Source: Paraktedonobacter sp964250225 (GTDB lineage: Bacteria > Chloroflexota > Ktedonobacteria > Ktedonobacterales > Ktedonobacteraceae). Taken from it: a DNA stretch of 16,184 bases. The position numbers and the translations under genes were made by a program. The stretch covers positions 1-16,184 of the forward strand of contig CAXUEY010000134.1 in assembly GCA_964250225.1 (NCBI GenBank), read 5' to 3'. The notes below the pieces were generated by a model. It did no database searches. It worked only from the letters and a program-made list of their open reading frames with translations, and was not told the DNA's origin. Position 1 is the first letter of the stretch. Each line of letters opens with the position of its first letter. Positions 1 through 6,481 of the stretch are shown piece by piece.

Positions 1-458
1 TTAGGAAAGACGGCGATGGACGCTAATGGATGAGGTATGCCGAAGGGGGGACTCGGCGGATATTGTTCACCTATATTCGCCAAGGCTCTCCAGAGGCCGG
101 TTTACAAGGTTTGTTCTTCATCGCGATTCGCGAATTTTCGCGGAAATTCGTCGGCGTTGCTGTCAAAATTGCTGTCAGGATGAGCTTACTTTTGCGCACT
201 TCCTTAAAGCGACGTAGCTTCTTTCACCTCACTAGTTTTCGTTCTCTATTGGTTCGTCCGCACTTTTCGTGGTGTCGTTGGGAAACACACAACCCATCTT
301 CGTGTGAGAAACAACACAAGGGAAGAAAGGTTTCGCGCTACCAGAAGCCTATGGTGAGCAAAGTACCAAGAGCTTCCACTAAGCCCTTCTTCTTTGATAT
401 AATCCAGGGAGGAACACGACTGCCCTTGAATCAGATTATATGAACTATTGAGGATCAG
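1..458. other. Left-edge stretch without a convincing gene
   Basis: No reading frame here has both a credible ribosome binding site and protein-like content. A plus-strand open frame from 30 to 443 is rich in Arg, Phe and Ser and lacks a Shine-Dalgarno, so I do not call it. The first bases read in frame 1 as LGKTAMDAN and then a stop, which faintly recalls the tail of a tyrosine recombinase, but this is too short to claim. Two local signals are visible: an inverted repeat CGAATTT/AAATTCG at 131-137 and 144-150, and a direct repeat of TTGCTGTCA around 155-178. The right part carries the kinase promoter, listed separately. Confidence 0.5.
374..403 (+). promoter_or_regulatory. Predicted promoter of the protein kinase gene
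   Basis: A perfect -10 TATAAT (398-403) is preceded by TGA, giving the extended -10 TGATATAAT. A weak -35, TTCCAC at 374-379, lies 18 bp upstream. Transcription would start near 410, leaving a leader of about 50 nt before the kinase ATG at 459. The extended -10 can compensate for the poor -35. Confidence 0.5.
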
Positions 459-1706
459 ATGTCTTTGAAGAAACCAATCGTCTTTGAAACACCATTTACC
501 CAGTACACTGGCATCGACATCGTGGGAGAAGGAGGTGCAGGACGAGTCTATAAAGCTATTGGTGGTGATAACAACGCATACGCCATCAAGCTCCTGGATT
601 CCAAGAAAGCAACTCACCAGAATATGAAGCGGTTTAAGAATGAAGTGGACTTTTGTAGCAGAAACCGTCATCCCAATATCATTGCAATCTTAGATAGCGG
701 GAATGTTGTAGATGGCAAAAAGGACTCTCCATTCTATGTAATGCCACTTTACGCTACTCCCCTTAGCAAACTACTTGAAGCAGGAATTTCTCCTGATAAA
801 GTTCTTTACTATTTCTCGCAACTTCTGGATGGTATCGAAGCAGCTCACTTATTGCATGTAATCCATCGCGACCTGAAGCCTGAAAACGTCCTCTATGATG
901 AGGCTCAAGACTGTCTCTTAGTCGCTGATTTCGGCATCGCACATTTTGAGGTGGAGGACCTCTATACCGATGCTGAAACTTCGCCGAAAGATAAGCTTGC
1001 CAATTTCCAGTATGCAGCCCCTGAACAACGCAGACGTAATGCTAAAGTGGATTGCCGAGCCGATATTTACGCGCTTGGACTCATACTCAATGAGATGTTC
1101 ACAGGATTAGTACCTTATGGAACCAGATACAAAACCATTAGCGATGTTGTATCTGCTTATGGCTACCTGGATGATATGATCGCTGATATGTTAATTCAAT
1201 CAGTTGAGGAGCGTACAAATTCTATCGCAGAGGTGAAGCGCCAGCTTATTGGCAGAGGGGTAGAGTTTGCCAGATTGCAACGCCTCAACGGACTCAAACA
1301 AACAGTTGTACCAGTAGCAGATATTGATGATCCGCTGATAAACGACCCTCCTTTCTTACGCGATGCCAATTATATACGGGGGGTACTTTTTCTTGACCTA
1401 AGTCGTCCTGTCCATGATAAATGGATACGCGCATTGTGCAGTATGGATGCGTTCACTTCTGTAATGGGCAAAGGACCGGAGTATTTTGAAATCTTAGGGG
1501 ATAGAGCAGCTATACGGGCAGAAGAGCGAGATGTGCAGCAAATCGTGAACCACTTCAAGGATTGGCTGCCGATTGCAAACCGCAAATATGAACAAATGAT
1601 GCGAAGTGAGCAACGGGAAGAGGAAGAACGCCAGCGCAGAGAATTGCAGGTGGAGATTGAAGAACTAGAGCGTCAGAGACGTGTACGAGCGAGCTTGAAA
1701 ATATAA
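459..1706 (+). CDS. Ser/Thr protein kinase with uncharacterised C-terminal region
   Basis: A Hanks-type protein kinase of 415 residues. All core motifs are present: Gly-rich loop GEGGAG (23-28), ATP-positioning AIK with Lys44, helix C Glu62, catalytic loop HRDLKPEN (136-143), DFG (157-159), APE (187-189) and Asp202 of subdomain IX, so it should be active and transfer phosphate from ATP to Ser/Thr. The kinase domain ends near 265. Residues 290-375 form a second region I do not recognise, and 378-412 is a highly charged Glu/Arg helix likely to form a coiled coil. There is no membrane segment or PASTA repeat, so it is cytosolic, unlike the usual PknB-type receptor kinases. The start is supported by GAGGAT about 6 bp upstream. 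It stands alone, with remnants downstream, and its DNA is visibly more AT-rich than the genes to its right. Kinases of this kind occur in phage defence, but no such role is shown here. Confidence 0.93.
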   Translation: MSLKKPIVFETPFTQYTGIDIVGEGGAGRVYKAIGGDNNAYAIKLLDSKKATHQNMKRFKNEVDFCSRNRHPNIIAILDSGNVVDGKKDSPFYVMPLYATPLSKLLEAGISPDKVLYYFSQLLDGIEAAHLLHVIHRDLKPENVLYDEAQDCLLVADFGIAHFEVEDLYTDAETSPKDKLANFQYAAPEQRRRNAKVDCRADIYALGLILNEMFTGLVPYGTRYKTISDVVSAYGYLDDMIADMLIQSVEERTNSIAEVKRQLIGRGVEFARLQRLNGLKQTVVPVADIDDPLINDPPFLRDANYIRGVLFLDLSRPVHDKWIRALCSMDAFTSVMGKGPEYFEILGDRAAIRAEERDVQQIVNHFKDWLPIANRKYEQMMRSEQREEEERQRRELQVEIEELERQRRVRASLKI

Positions 1707-1802
1707 CTCCCTTAACCACTCTTTTGGGGAATACAGTATCGATTGGCGAATTTCGCGTTGTTTTCCGGTTGGACCATACTCAAATCCCTAATGCACATAT
1801 TC

Positions 1803-1838
1803 ACTAGAATCTCAGTCCATTCTCTAGTAGATGGACTG
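1803..1838 (+). terminator. Hairpin downstream of the kinase, possible weak terminator
   Basis: A perfect 8-bp stem CAGTCCAT (1813-1820) / ATGGACTG (1831-1838) closes a 10-nt loop about 105 bp after the kinase stop. No U tract follows (TAAACTTATT), so it is not a standard Rho-independent terminator. A second inverted repeat, ACTAGA (1803-1808) / TCTAGT (1823-1828), interleaves with it. Confidence 0.25.
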
Positions 1839-1850
1839 TAAACTTATTGT

Positions 1851-2158
1851 TCAGGAAAGAGGAAACACAGCACCAATAAATGCGATCATCGCTGCTGTTG
1901 CCTTCATCATCCAGAGGACAGGATGCAGGTGCGGCGCTCGCACGCTGCTGATCTGTTCTGCTAGGGAGAACGCTTCAACAAGGCTGTACTTTGGCCCGGC
2001 AATGATATAGCTCTCACCTACTTTGCCCTGCTCCATTGCCAGGAGATGCCCATGCGCAATATTACCCACATGCCCCAACAATACGTCGTACCGCTGGGCG
2101 TCATGGGCAGCTTCCCGCAGATAGTTCACCAACACCTTGTGAACGACGCTGTCTCCAA
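1851..2158 (-). pseudogene. C-terminal remnant of an NAD-dependent epimerase/dehydratase (extended SDR)
   Basis: The minus-strand frame reads, from about 2155 leftwards, a segment containing AHGHLLAMEQGKVGESYI followed by a Gly-Pro and SLVEAFSLAEQ. This matches the C-terminal half of extended short-chain dehydrogenases/sugar epimerases, where a GHLLAxExGxxGExYIxGG pattern precedes the substrate-binding helices. The hydrophobic end (residues near AAMIAFIGAVFPLS) fits the family's tail. The whole NAD-binding N-terminal half (Gly-rich Rossmann motif, YxxxK) is missing. An open frame continues to an ATG at 2291, but the residues beyond about 2158 do not resemble the family and overlap, antisense, a different gene remnant. 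I read it as a dead fragment; family identity is likely, exact substrate unknown. Confidence 0.6.
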
Positions 2159-2164
2159 GGGCGT

Positions 2165-2380
2165 TTGTATACTGGACTAGCAGAAGCTCACAGTAATTTT
2201 GAACGGGAATATGAAGCAAAACGTTTACTGGAACGTGCATACACCGCCTTTCCTGAGAACCCTCTTGATGATCCACATTTCTCCTATACACACTTCAAAC
2301 TCCCACAAGAGTTTTTAACAGGTGCCTTATTTTATGAACTATCGCATACTATCATTCCCTTTTTGAGAGAAATACAATAG
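2165..2380 (+). pseudogene. Remnant of an HTH-TPR family protein (TPR part only)
   Basis: The plus-strand frame encodes about 71 residues beginning LYTGLAEAHSNFEREYEA. This aligns without gaps to LYAGLAIYQASSGRKEEA in the TPR region of the intact HTH-TPR protein at 4798-6273, and similarity continues (ERAYTAF versus QKAHSTF). It therefore derives from another member of that family. No HTH, no start codon and no ribosome binding site belong to it; the 5' side runs straight into the antisense epimerase remnant at about 2160. The last 15 residues before the stop at 2380 no longer look like TPR. It may be the scar of a recombination event that joined two unrelated gene ends. Confidence 0.55.
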
Positions 2381-2593
2381 CTCATAGCAAAGCTTAGGCT
2401 GGCGGACAGAGATCGAAGAGGAAGGGAGCGTAACGCCAAAGAGATGTGTCTAGCGCCGTTTGGCAAGCACATGTACTATGAGATCCAACTCATTCGCCTC
2501 TCAGATGAACATATCAGGGGCGTGCTGCCTGCCCAAACGGTGACCATCCGGCTAAGGCATCTGGCGGCGTGCCTAAAGCCGGACGGAGCAGAT
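2381..2593. other. Stretch with no recognisable gene
   Basis: This region lies between the TPR remnant and the stop of the 127-aa minus-strand gene. A plus-strand open frame (2444-2776) crosses it but has no ribosome binding site and runs antisense over a better-supported gene. I see no clear terminator hairpin for the minus-strand operon. Confidence 0.5.
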
Positions 2594-2977
2594 CTACTGG
2601 ATGAGTCCCTCATCATCAGTAAAATGCGTGGCGATCACGCGGCTCTGGCGCAGTTCTGTCGCCCGCTCTGGCGTGGGCGGCTTCTCCAACAACTCGATAG
2701 CGTACAAGAGCATGGACTGGCGTATGATAATTTTCTCATTATAATCAAACCCCGTAAGACAGGCCACACCGACTGACTCCTTCATCAGCTCCAGCTTCCG
2801 TTTGACCGATTGCAGCGTCTCCTCAATGAACACTACCCTCTCGTCCAAATGATTCGCCCGCTGGAGCGGCTGCTCAAAAAGCACCACTGCTTTGAGCGTC
2901 AGGTTTACCGTCTCTACAGTGAATACAAAGACTGCTGGTGACACTCGTTTTCTGTTCTTCCATTTGCGCTTTCCCAT
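2594..2977 (-). CDS. Hypothetical 127-aa protein, last gene of the minus-strand operon
   Basis: I do not recognise a family. The protein begins with a very basic tail (MGKRKWKNRKR) that could bind nucleic acid, followed by a hydrophobic strand-like stretch (about 13-35) and long predicted helices with charged faces (about 45-70 and 82-98). There is no signal peptide or transmembrane segment. The ATG at 2977 is preceded by AAGGTGGTG about 5 bp away, a good Shine-Dalgarno, and the gene follows the 113-aa gene by only 17 bp, which supports co-transcription. Codon use is balanced and the frame is clean, so I prefer it to the antisense frame over the same DNA. Confidence 0.65.
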   Translation of the reverse strand: MGKRKWKNRKRVSPAVFVFTVETVNLTLKAVVLFEQPLQRANHLDERVVFIEETLQSVKRKLELMKESVGVACLTGFDYNEKIIIRQSMLLYAIELLEKPPTPERATELRQSRVIATHFTDDEGLIQ

Positions 2978-2994
2978 AAGACACCACCTTATAG

Positions 2995-3336
2995 TCAGTA
3001 GCTTTTGAGGTTGATCTTGAGAGCCGCTAGATCGTTTATGGTAGCGGTGCGGTCGGCACTATCCGGCTGCCCCCCGTAGAGCGTGAGTAGCCCGTTGACC
3101 ATAGCTTTCAGAACTACCACGTCATCACAGCTCAGTACAAGCTGGAGTGGGCTTATCGGCTGGTCCAGCGCTTCGATGAGCTTCCCTTGCAGCGCCTGCA
3201 ACCCACGGAGCAGGGTATTACGTTCGGTTGATGGTATAAGCTTGGTAAGTGCATACTGCCGGTAGGTCTGGATGTAGCTTTGTAGTCGCATCGCTTGCTT
3301 GCGGGTCAGGATGAACGGCGGCGCAGTGCTCATCAT
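2995..3336 (-). CDS. Hypothetical 113-aa helical protein
   Basis: Family not recognised. The sequence is helical and soluble: helices around 11-30 and 36-58, then a Leu/Val-rich segment (64-86) and a short C-terminal tail ending in LKSY. Two starts are possible. The ATG at 3396 overlaps the methyltransferase stop by one base (TAATG) but has no Shine-Dalgarno and would add 20 residues. The tandem ATGATG at 3336 has GGAGGAGG at ideal 8-bp spacing, so I choose it. It sits between a methyltransferase and another small orphan gene on the same strand, with short gaps on both sides, so it is almost certainly translated from the same mRNA. Confidence 0.65.
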   Translation of the reverse strand: MMSTAPPFILTRKQAMRLQSYIQTYRQYALTKLIPSTERNTLLRGLQALQGKLIEALDQPISPLQLVLSCDDVVVLKAMVNGLLTLYGGQPDSADRTATINDLAALKINLKSY

Positions 3337-3395
3337 GGGGTCGTCCTCCTCCCATATGCAGCGTGAAATACATATGAGCAGCGGTTCTGTTCCCA

Positions 3396-4238
3396 TTACT
3401 CAGCGGCGGCCTGGATCATCGCGTCGAATATCTCTGGCGGCGTATTCGAGCGCGGGCAGTACGAGTCCTTGATCGCGTTATATCCATACAGCACATCGGT
3501 CTTCATCATCTGCCCGGTACTTCCTGCCCACGCGCCGAGCGGCACGGGTATCTCCTGCGTCTCAATATCGCTGCATCCGGCTTGCTTGAGCAGATCGCCC
3601 AGATGCCGCAGTACTTCCATCTCAAAGCCTAATGTCTTGCTAACATTTGTCATCCAGGTCAATAGGCGCTTCGTCGCTGGCCCGGCGTTCTGGATGACAT
3701 CCCCGATCTCCAATAACTCGACCCAGCCACCAACGCAGGTAACGCGCACCAGTTCGCGCACCGCTCTGGGCCACTGGAGCGCCGGTATAGCCGCGACGAG
3801 TAGCCGTTGATGAGTGAAGGTGAACTGTTGGTCAGGAAAGGGCAACCCTTGCAGGATATTGGCCTGGGCAAAGATGCAGTTGAGCGGTACGGGTTTCGGT
3901 AACGAGCTAAGGGCGACATCAACCCCGATAATATGCGCCTGGGGAAATAAGGTACTCATCTCAATGAGCCAGATGCCGGTGCCGGTGCCAACGTCCAGAA
4001 TGGTATTCGGGCTATTTGGCACTAAGGGGACAAGGTAATGGTTGCTTAGCGTCTTATACAATGCGCGGTGCTGGTAATTTAATCGTTGGTCTTCGAGTGC
4101 GTCTTTAGGCAGTAGGTACGGGACATCGGGAACGTAGGTACGTTGCTCTGTAAGCTGAGCTGTAGGAGATGTCTGCTCCCACTGCTCGCTTGCGGCCTTC
4201 GTCTTCCTGCGGCGCGAACGCCGGAAGATAGATAGCAT
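3396..4238 (-). CDS. Class I SAM-dependent methyltransferase
   Basis: A Rossmann-fold methyltransferase that should transfer a methyl group from S-adenosylmethionine; the substrate is unknown. With the ATG at 4238 it has 280 residues. Motif I, ILDVGTGTGIW, is near residue 80-90; the acidic end of strand 2 is IIGVD near 103-107; the motif II/III region LPFPDQQFTF and the post-motif helix with EL.R.. and GGW follow, as in the Methyltransf_11/25 group that includes small-molecule and quinone/lipid methyltransferases. A basic N-terminal tail (FRRSRRRKTK) precedes the fold. A GTG at 4244 is also in frame, but GAGGA lies 9 bp from the ATG and only about 3 bp from the GTG, so the ATG is better. It is the second gene of the four-gene operon and follows the 71-aa gene by 21 bp. 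It is not a DNA methyltransferase: no DPPY or PC motif is present. Confidence 0.88.
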   Translation of the reverse strand: MLSIFRRSRRRKTKAASEQWEQTSPTAQLTEQRTYVPDVPYLLPKDALEDQRLNYQHRALYKTLSNHYLVPLVPNSPNTILDVGTGTGIWLIEMSTLFPQAHIIGVDVALSSLPKPVPLNCIFAQANILQGLPFPDQQFTFTHQRLLVAAIPALQWPRAVRELVRVTCVGGWVELLEIGDVIQNAGPATKRLLTWMTNVSKTLGFEMEVLRHLGDLLKQAGCSDIETQEIPVPLGAWAGSTGQMMKTDVLYGYNAIKDSYCPRSNTPPEIFDAMIQAAAE

Positions 4239-4259
4239 AGACACGCTTCCTCTCTGTGA

Positions 4260-4475
4260 CTATAACTGGCGATCCAAAGACTCGGCGACCACTTGCATGG
4301 CTGCCTGCTTGCCGATATGGGCCTCCAAGCTATCCATGTGGCTACTCAGCGCTTCGTAGTGATGCGTGATGATATCGTGAGATGATACCTCGGCGTAGCC
4401 GGTCATAGCGAGCCTGAAGGCTGCGATCTCCTGATCGATCTGCTGCCTGATTCGTGCGACTTCACTGGCAGACAT
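4260..4475 (-). CDS. Hypothetical 71-aa helical protein, first gene of operon
   Basis: Family not recognised. The whole protein is amphipathic helix (two or three helices, His-rich centre HDIITHHYEALSSH at about 33-46), with no Cys, no membrane segment and no signal peptide. GGAGG lies 7 bp before the ATG, a strong Shine-Dalgarno. As the first gene of a tight operon with a SAM methyltransferase and two more orphan proteins it could be a regulator or partner of the enzyme, but nothing in the sequence proves that. The upstream region carries a TATAAT and repeated GTTAC sites. Confidence 0.65.
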   Translation of the reverse strand: MSASEVARIRQQIDQEIAAFRLAMTGYAEVSSHDIITHHYEALSSHMDSLEAHIGKQAAMQVVAESLDRQL

Positions 4476-4662
4476 AGGCGATCCTCCTCAGTCGAAGTGG
4501 GACATCAGTTATTCTTTCATTTGACGAATGTACGGACGAAACAGTGGCGAGACGGAGCGACGACACGGGCTGCCATCGCTCGGGGCTACCTCGCGGTCAG
4601 CACAGACCCGACCAGTAAGCGGCACCAATGAGAAGTATAGCGAGAACAGGGGAGTTTGAGCG

Positions 4663-4668
4663 ATTATA
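4663..4668 (-). promoter_or_regulatory. Possible -10 of the minus-strand operon
   Basis: On the minus strand this reads as a perfect TATAAT. No good -35 lies at 16-18 bp (CTACCT at best), so activation from the GTTAC repeats just upstream is plausible. Transcription would begin near 4656, leaving a leader of about 180 nt before the 71-aa gene. Confidence 0.35.
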
Positions 4669-4690
4669 GAAAGACTGCAAAGTACAGGTA

Positions 4691-4741
4691 GTTTGTTACC
4701 CGCGTAACAGTTTGTTACTTCCAGAAGCAACATTGGGTAAC
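4691..4741. repeat. Cluster of GTTAC/GTAAC repeats, candidate operator
   Basis: GTTTGTTAC occurs at 4691-4699 and again at 4710-4718, a 19-bp period. The first copy is also half of an inverted repeat, TGTTAC (4694-4699) / GTAACA (4704-4709) with loop CCGC, and another GTAAC is at 4737-4741. The cluster sits directly upstream of the TATAAT of the minus-strand operon and just beyond the terminator of the HTH-TPR gene, which fits a regulator-binding site. Confidence 0.4.
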
Positions 4742-4746
4742 AGCAC

Positions 4747-4774
4747 AAAAAACAGCCCCGATGGAAGGGGCTGT
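4747..4774 (-). terminator. Rho-independent terminator of the HTH-TPR gene
   Basis: The stem ACAGCCCC (4752-4759) / GGGGCTGT (4767-4774) is a perfect 8-bp GC-rich hairpin with a 7-nt loop. On the minus strand it is followed by a run of six T (4752-4747). It begins 23 bp after the stop of the HTH-TPR gene, exactly where its terminator is expected. Confidence 0.85.
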
Positions 4775-4797
4775 ACTTTTCTTAGGATGACTGATGC

Positions 4798-6273
4798 TTA
4801 GCGGACAAGCTGCTCGCGCAGTTCCTTCACGCGCTTCTCGCCCGGCCACGCGGCCCGCACGGCGGTGTAGGTGTGGATTGCCTCGGCAAAGCGCTGCTGG
4901 CTTTGCAGTTCTGTCGCACCATTTATCCCTTGCGTCCACAGGTCAATACATCGATCCATGCTCCGTGGCTGGTCGTCGCGGCTGGTTTCGACCATTACTT
5001 GCTCGAACGTAGCTTCAACCAGGCATGATAGATGTTGGCCGTTCCAGGCATAGCGCGTCTCGATCTGCCCAAAAGAGTCGAGCGCCTCTTTATATAATCC
5101 GAGGTGCAGATGCGTGCCGCCATCGTGAAGCAGGAGGTTCCCCAAACTGTGGTCAATCCAGATCGGCGGCGTTCCGGTTTGGGCGAAGAAGGTGCTGTGC
5201 GCCTTTTGCAGCGACAGGAGTGCCTCTTCCTTGCGCCCGCTGGAAGCCTGATAGATTGCCAGGCCCGCATAGAGGTAGCTCTGCGCGAGCGGAGGAATCG
5301 GTTCTGTGGCGGCCTGAGCGACCGAGGCATGCTTCTGCCGATCCCGCTTGTCCCGTTCCACCAACAGACACTTCGCCTTCTCAGTCATCCGCAGTGCTTC
5401 TCCCCACTGATTGGCGTAATAGAGCGCGGCGGCTTGCATTTTAAGCGCTACAACCCGTAGAAGAAGGTTGTCAGCAATGATGCTGTAGTTCTCGGCCTGC
5501 TGTGCATAGCCAACTGCGCTACTGACCGTGGCAAGGTGCCAGGCGAGCGGCGCTCTCAGCAAAAAACACTGTGCGAGCAACTCGGCAGCTGCTTTGCGTT
5601 GTGGCGTCGTCGCTGTTTTCAGTATCGCCTGTAAGGTCGGGATGTACGCAGTGACAGATAGGTCGGCAAACGCCAACTCCTTCTCCTTGCGTAGCTTCCA
5701 GCAGGCAACAATGCCAGCCGCGCAGTGCTTTAGAATGTCCTCATAGGAGAAGGGTCGTCTGAAGACTGCCCCAGCCTGTGAAAGACCGAGCATGTCCATA
5801 GGGACTAGTGCCAGGAAACGCAGGGCGTCGCGGCGACTTAGTTCGTTACTCATAGCGTTATCCTCTAGCTCCGCGATGATGAACCACTGGAGCTTCTGAT
5901 AACGGGCGTCACCTAGTGGCCAGTTCCAGATATGCACCATGAGGCGCGAAGTGAGGTGGTGCTGCCGAAAAGCGGTCAGCACATTTGCCTCTTCTGCTGC
6001 CTCGTGGTGGTCAGTGCTTGTCTGTATTACACTGACGTCCTCTGTCGGCTCAGGGAACCCAAGGTCTGCCGCCGACTTGCCGAAGAGATCGCAGAGCTTT
6101 CGAAGGTGCAACGGCTGTGGAACATCGCCAGCTTTCTCCCACCTATGTACTGTTACCTTACTCACTCCCAGTTGTGCCGCCACTTCGTCTTGGGAGAAGT
6201 GACAAGCGTGCCGCGCTGCAATGAGCTGCGTCCGTTCTTTACTCGTCGCCGTGGATAACTGTGCCCGTCCCAT
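4798..6273 (-). CDS. XRE-type HTH protein with TPR-like C-terminal domain
   Basis: A 491-residue regulator-like protein. Residues about 13-72 form a Cro/C1-type helix-turn-helix; the recognition segment is SQDEVAAQLGVSKVTVHRWE (27-46). A linker (75-145) follows, and from about 180 to 485 the chain is a helical solenoid with TPR-like pairs, for example near 335-360 (LYAGLAIYQASSGRKEEALLS) and 451-485 (AIHTYTAVRAAWPGEK). This architecture is typical of signal-responsive regulators in which the TPR part binds a peptide or protein, and it is abundant in Ktedonobacteria and actinobacteria. AGAGG lies about 9 bp before the ATG. It has its own promoter, a palindrome in the leader and a terminator, so it is monocistronic. 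The ASCH gene is divergent from it. A remnant of the same family lies at 2165-2380. The target genes are unknown; autoregulation is suggested by the palindrome. Confidence 0.9.
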   Translation of the reverse strand: MGRAQLSTATSKERTQLIAARHACHFSQDEVAAQLGVSKVTVHRWEKAGDVPQPLHLRKLCDLFGKSAADLGFPEPTEDVSVIQTSTDHHEAAEEANVLTAFRQHHLTSRLMVHIWNWPLGDARYQKLQWFIIAELEDNAMSNELSRRDALRFLALVPMDMLGLSQAGAVFRRPFSYEDILKHCAAGIVACWKLRKEKELAFADLSVTAYIPTLQAILKTATTPQRKAAAELLAQCFLLRAPLAWHLATVSSAVGYAQQAENYSIIADNLLLRVVALKMQAAALYYANQWGEALRMTEKAKCLLVERDKRDRQKHASVAQAATEPIPPLAQSYLYAGLAIYQASSGRKEEALLSLQKAHSTFFAQTGTPPIWIDHSLGNLLLHDGGTHLHLGLYKEALDSFGQIETRYAWNGQHLSCLVEATFEQVMVETSRDDQPRSMDRCIDLWTQGINGATELQSQQRFAEAIHTYTAVRAAWPGEKRVKELREQLVR

Positions 6274-6308
6274 GTTATCTGACCTCTCGGCTCTACAACG
6301 TCATTTTG

Positions 6309-6322
6309 GTAGGCTGGCCTAC
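6309..6322. promoter_or_regulatory. Palindrome in the HTH-TPR leader, candidate operator
   Basis: GTAGGC-TG-GCCTAC is a perfect inverted repeat with 6-bp arms and a 2-bp centre. It lies at about +8 to +21 relative to the predicted start of transcription of the HTH-TPR gene, a position where a bound repressor would block transcription. Binding by the HTH-TPR protein itself is inference. Confidence 0.45.
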
Positions 6323-6335
6323 GCTCTTTTTCCAA

Positions 6336-6364
6336 AGAATACCATGATACAGCCGTTTTGTCGA
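6336..6364 (-). promoter_or_regulatory. Predicted promoter of the HTH-TPR gene
   Basis: On the minus strand TCGACA (6364-6359, five of six matches to TTGACA) is separated by exactly 17 bp from TATTCT (6341-6336, five of six matches to TATAAT). The -10 is extended by TGG. Transcription would begin near 6329, giving a leader of about 56 nt. Confidence 0.6.
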
Positions 6365-6481
6365 GCAGGCGGGATGAACATCGACGCTCTGTGAAGGACC
6401 GTTCACTATGGTACCTAATAGCCTAACAGTTCGTTCCTAAATTACAGAGTTACTACCAGATCTGAGAAAGGAAGAAACGCC

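Noticed and set aside
1..60. Possible tail of a tyrosine recombinase (LGKTAMDAN in frame 1)
   Set aside because: Only ten residues before a stop; far too short to support an integrase or an attachment site.
30..443. Plus-strand open frame of 137 codons at the left edge
   Set aside because: No Shine-Dalgarno, unusual composition, and it spans the kinase promoter; no recognisable family.
2444..2776. Plus-strand open frame of 110 codons
   Set aside because: No ribosome binding site, and it lies antisense to the 127-aa gene, which has a good Shine-Dalgarno and operon context.
3337..3396. Longer start for the 113-aa gene, with a TAATG overlap with the methyltransferase stop
   Set aside because: The overlap is attractive for coupling, but there is no Shine-Dalgarno there, whereas GGAGGAGG sits 8 bp before the ATGATG at 3336.
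4509..5371. Several open frames on both strands over and next to the 3' half of the HTH-TPR gene
   Set aside because: They are shadows of the 491-aa gene or run through its terminator and the operator region; their content is Arg/Pro/Ser-rich and not protein-like.
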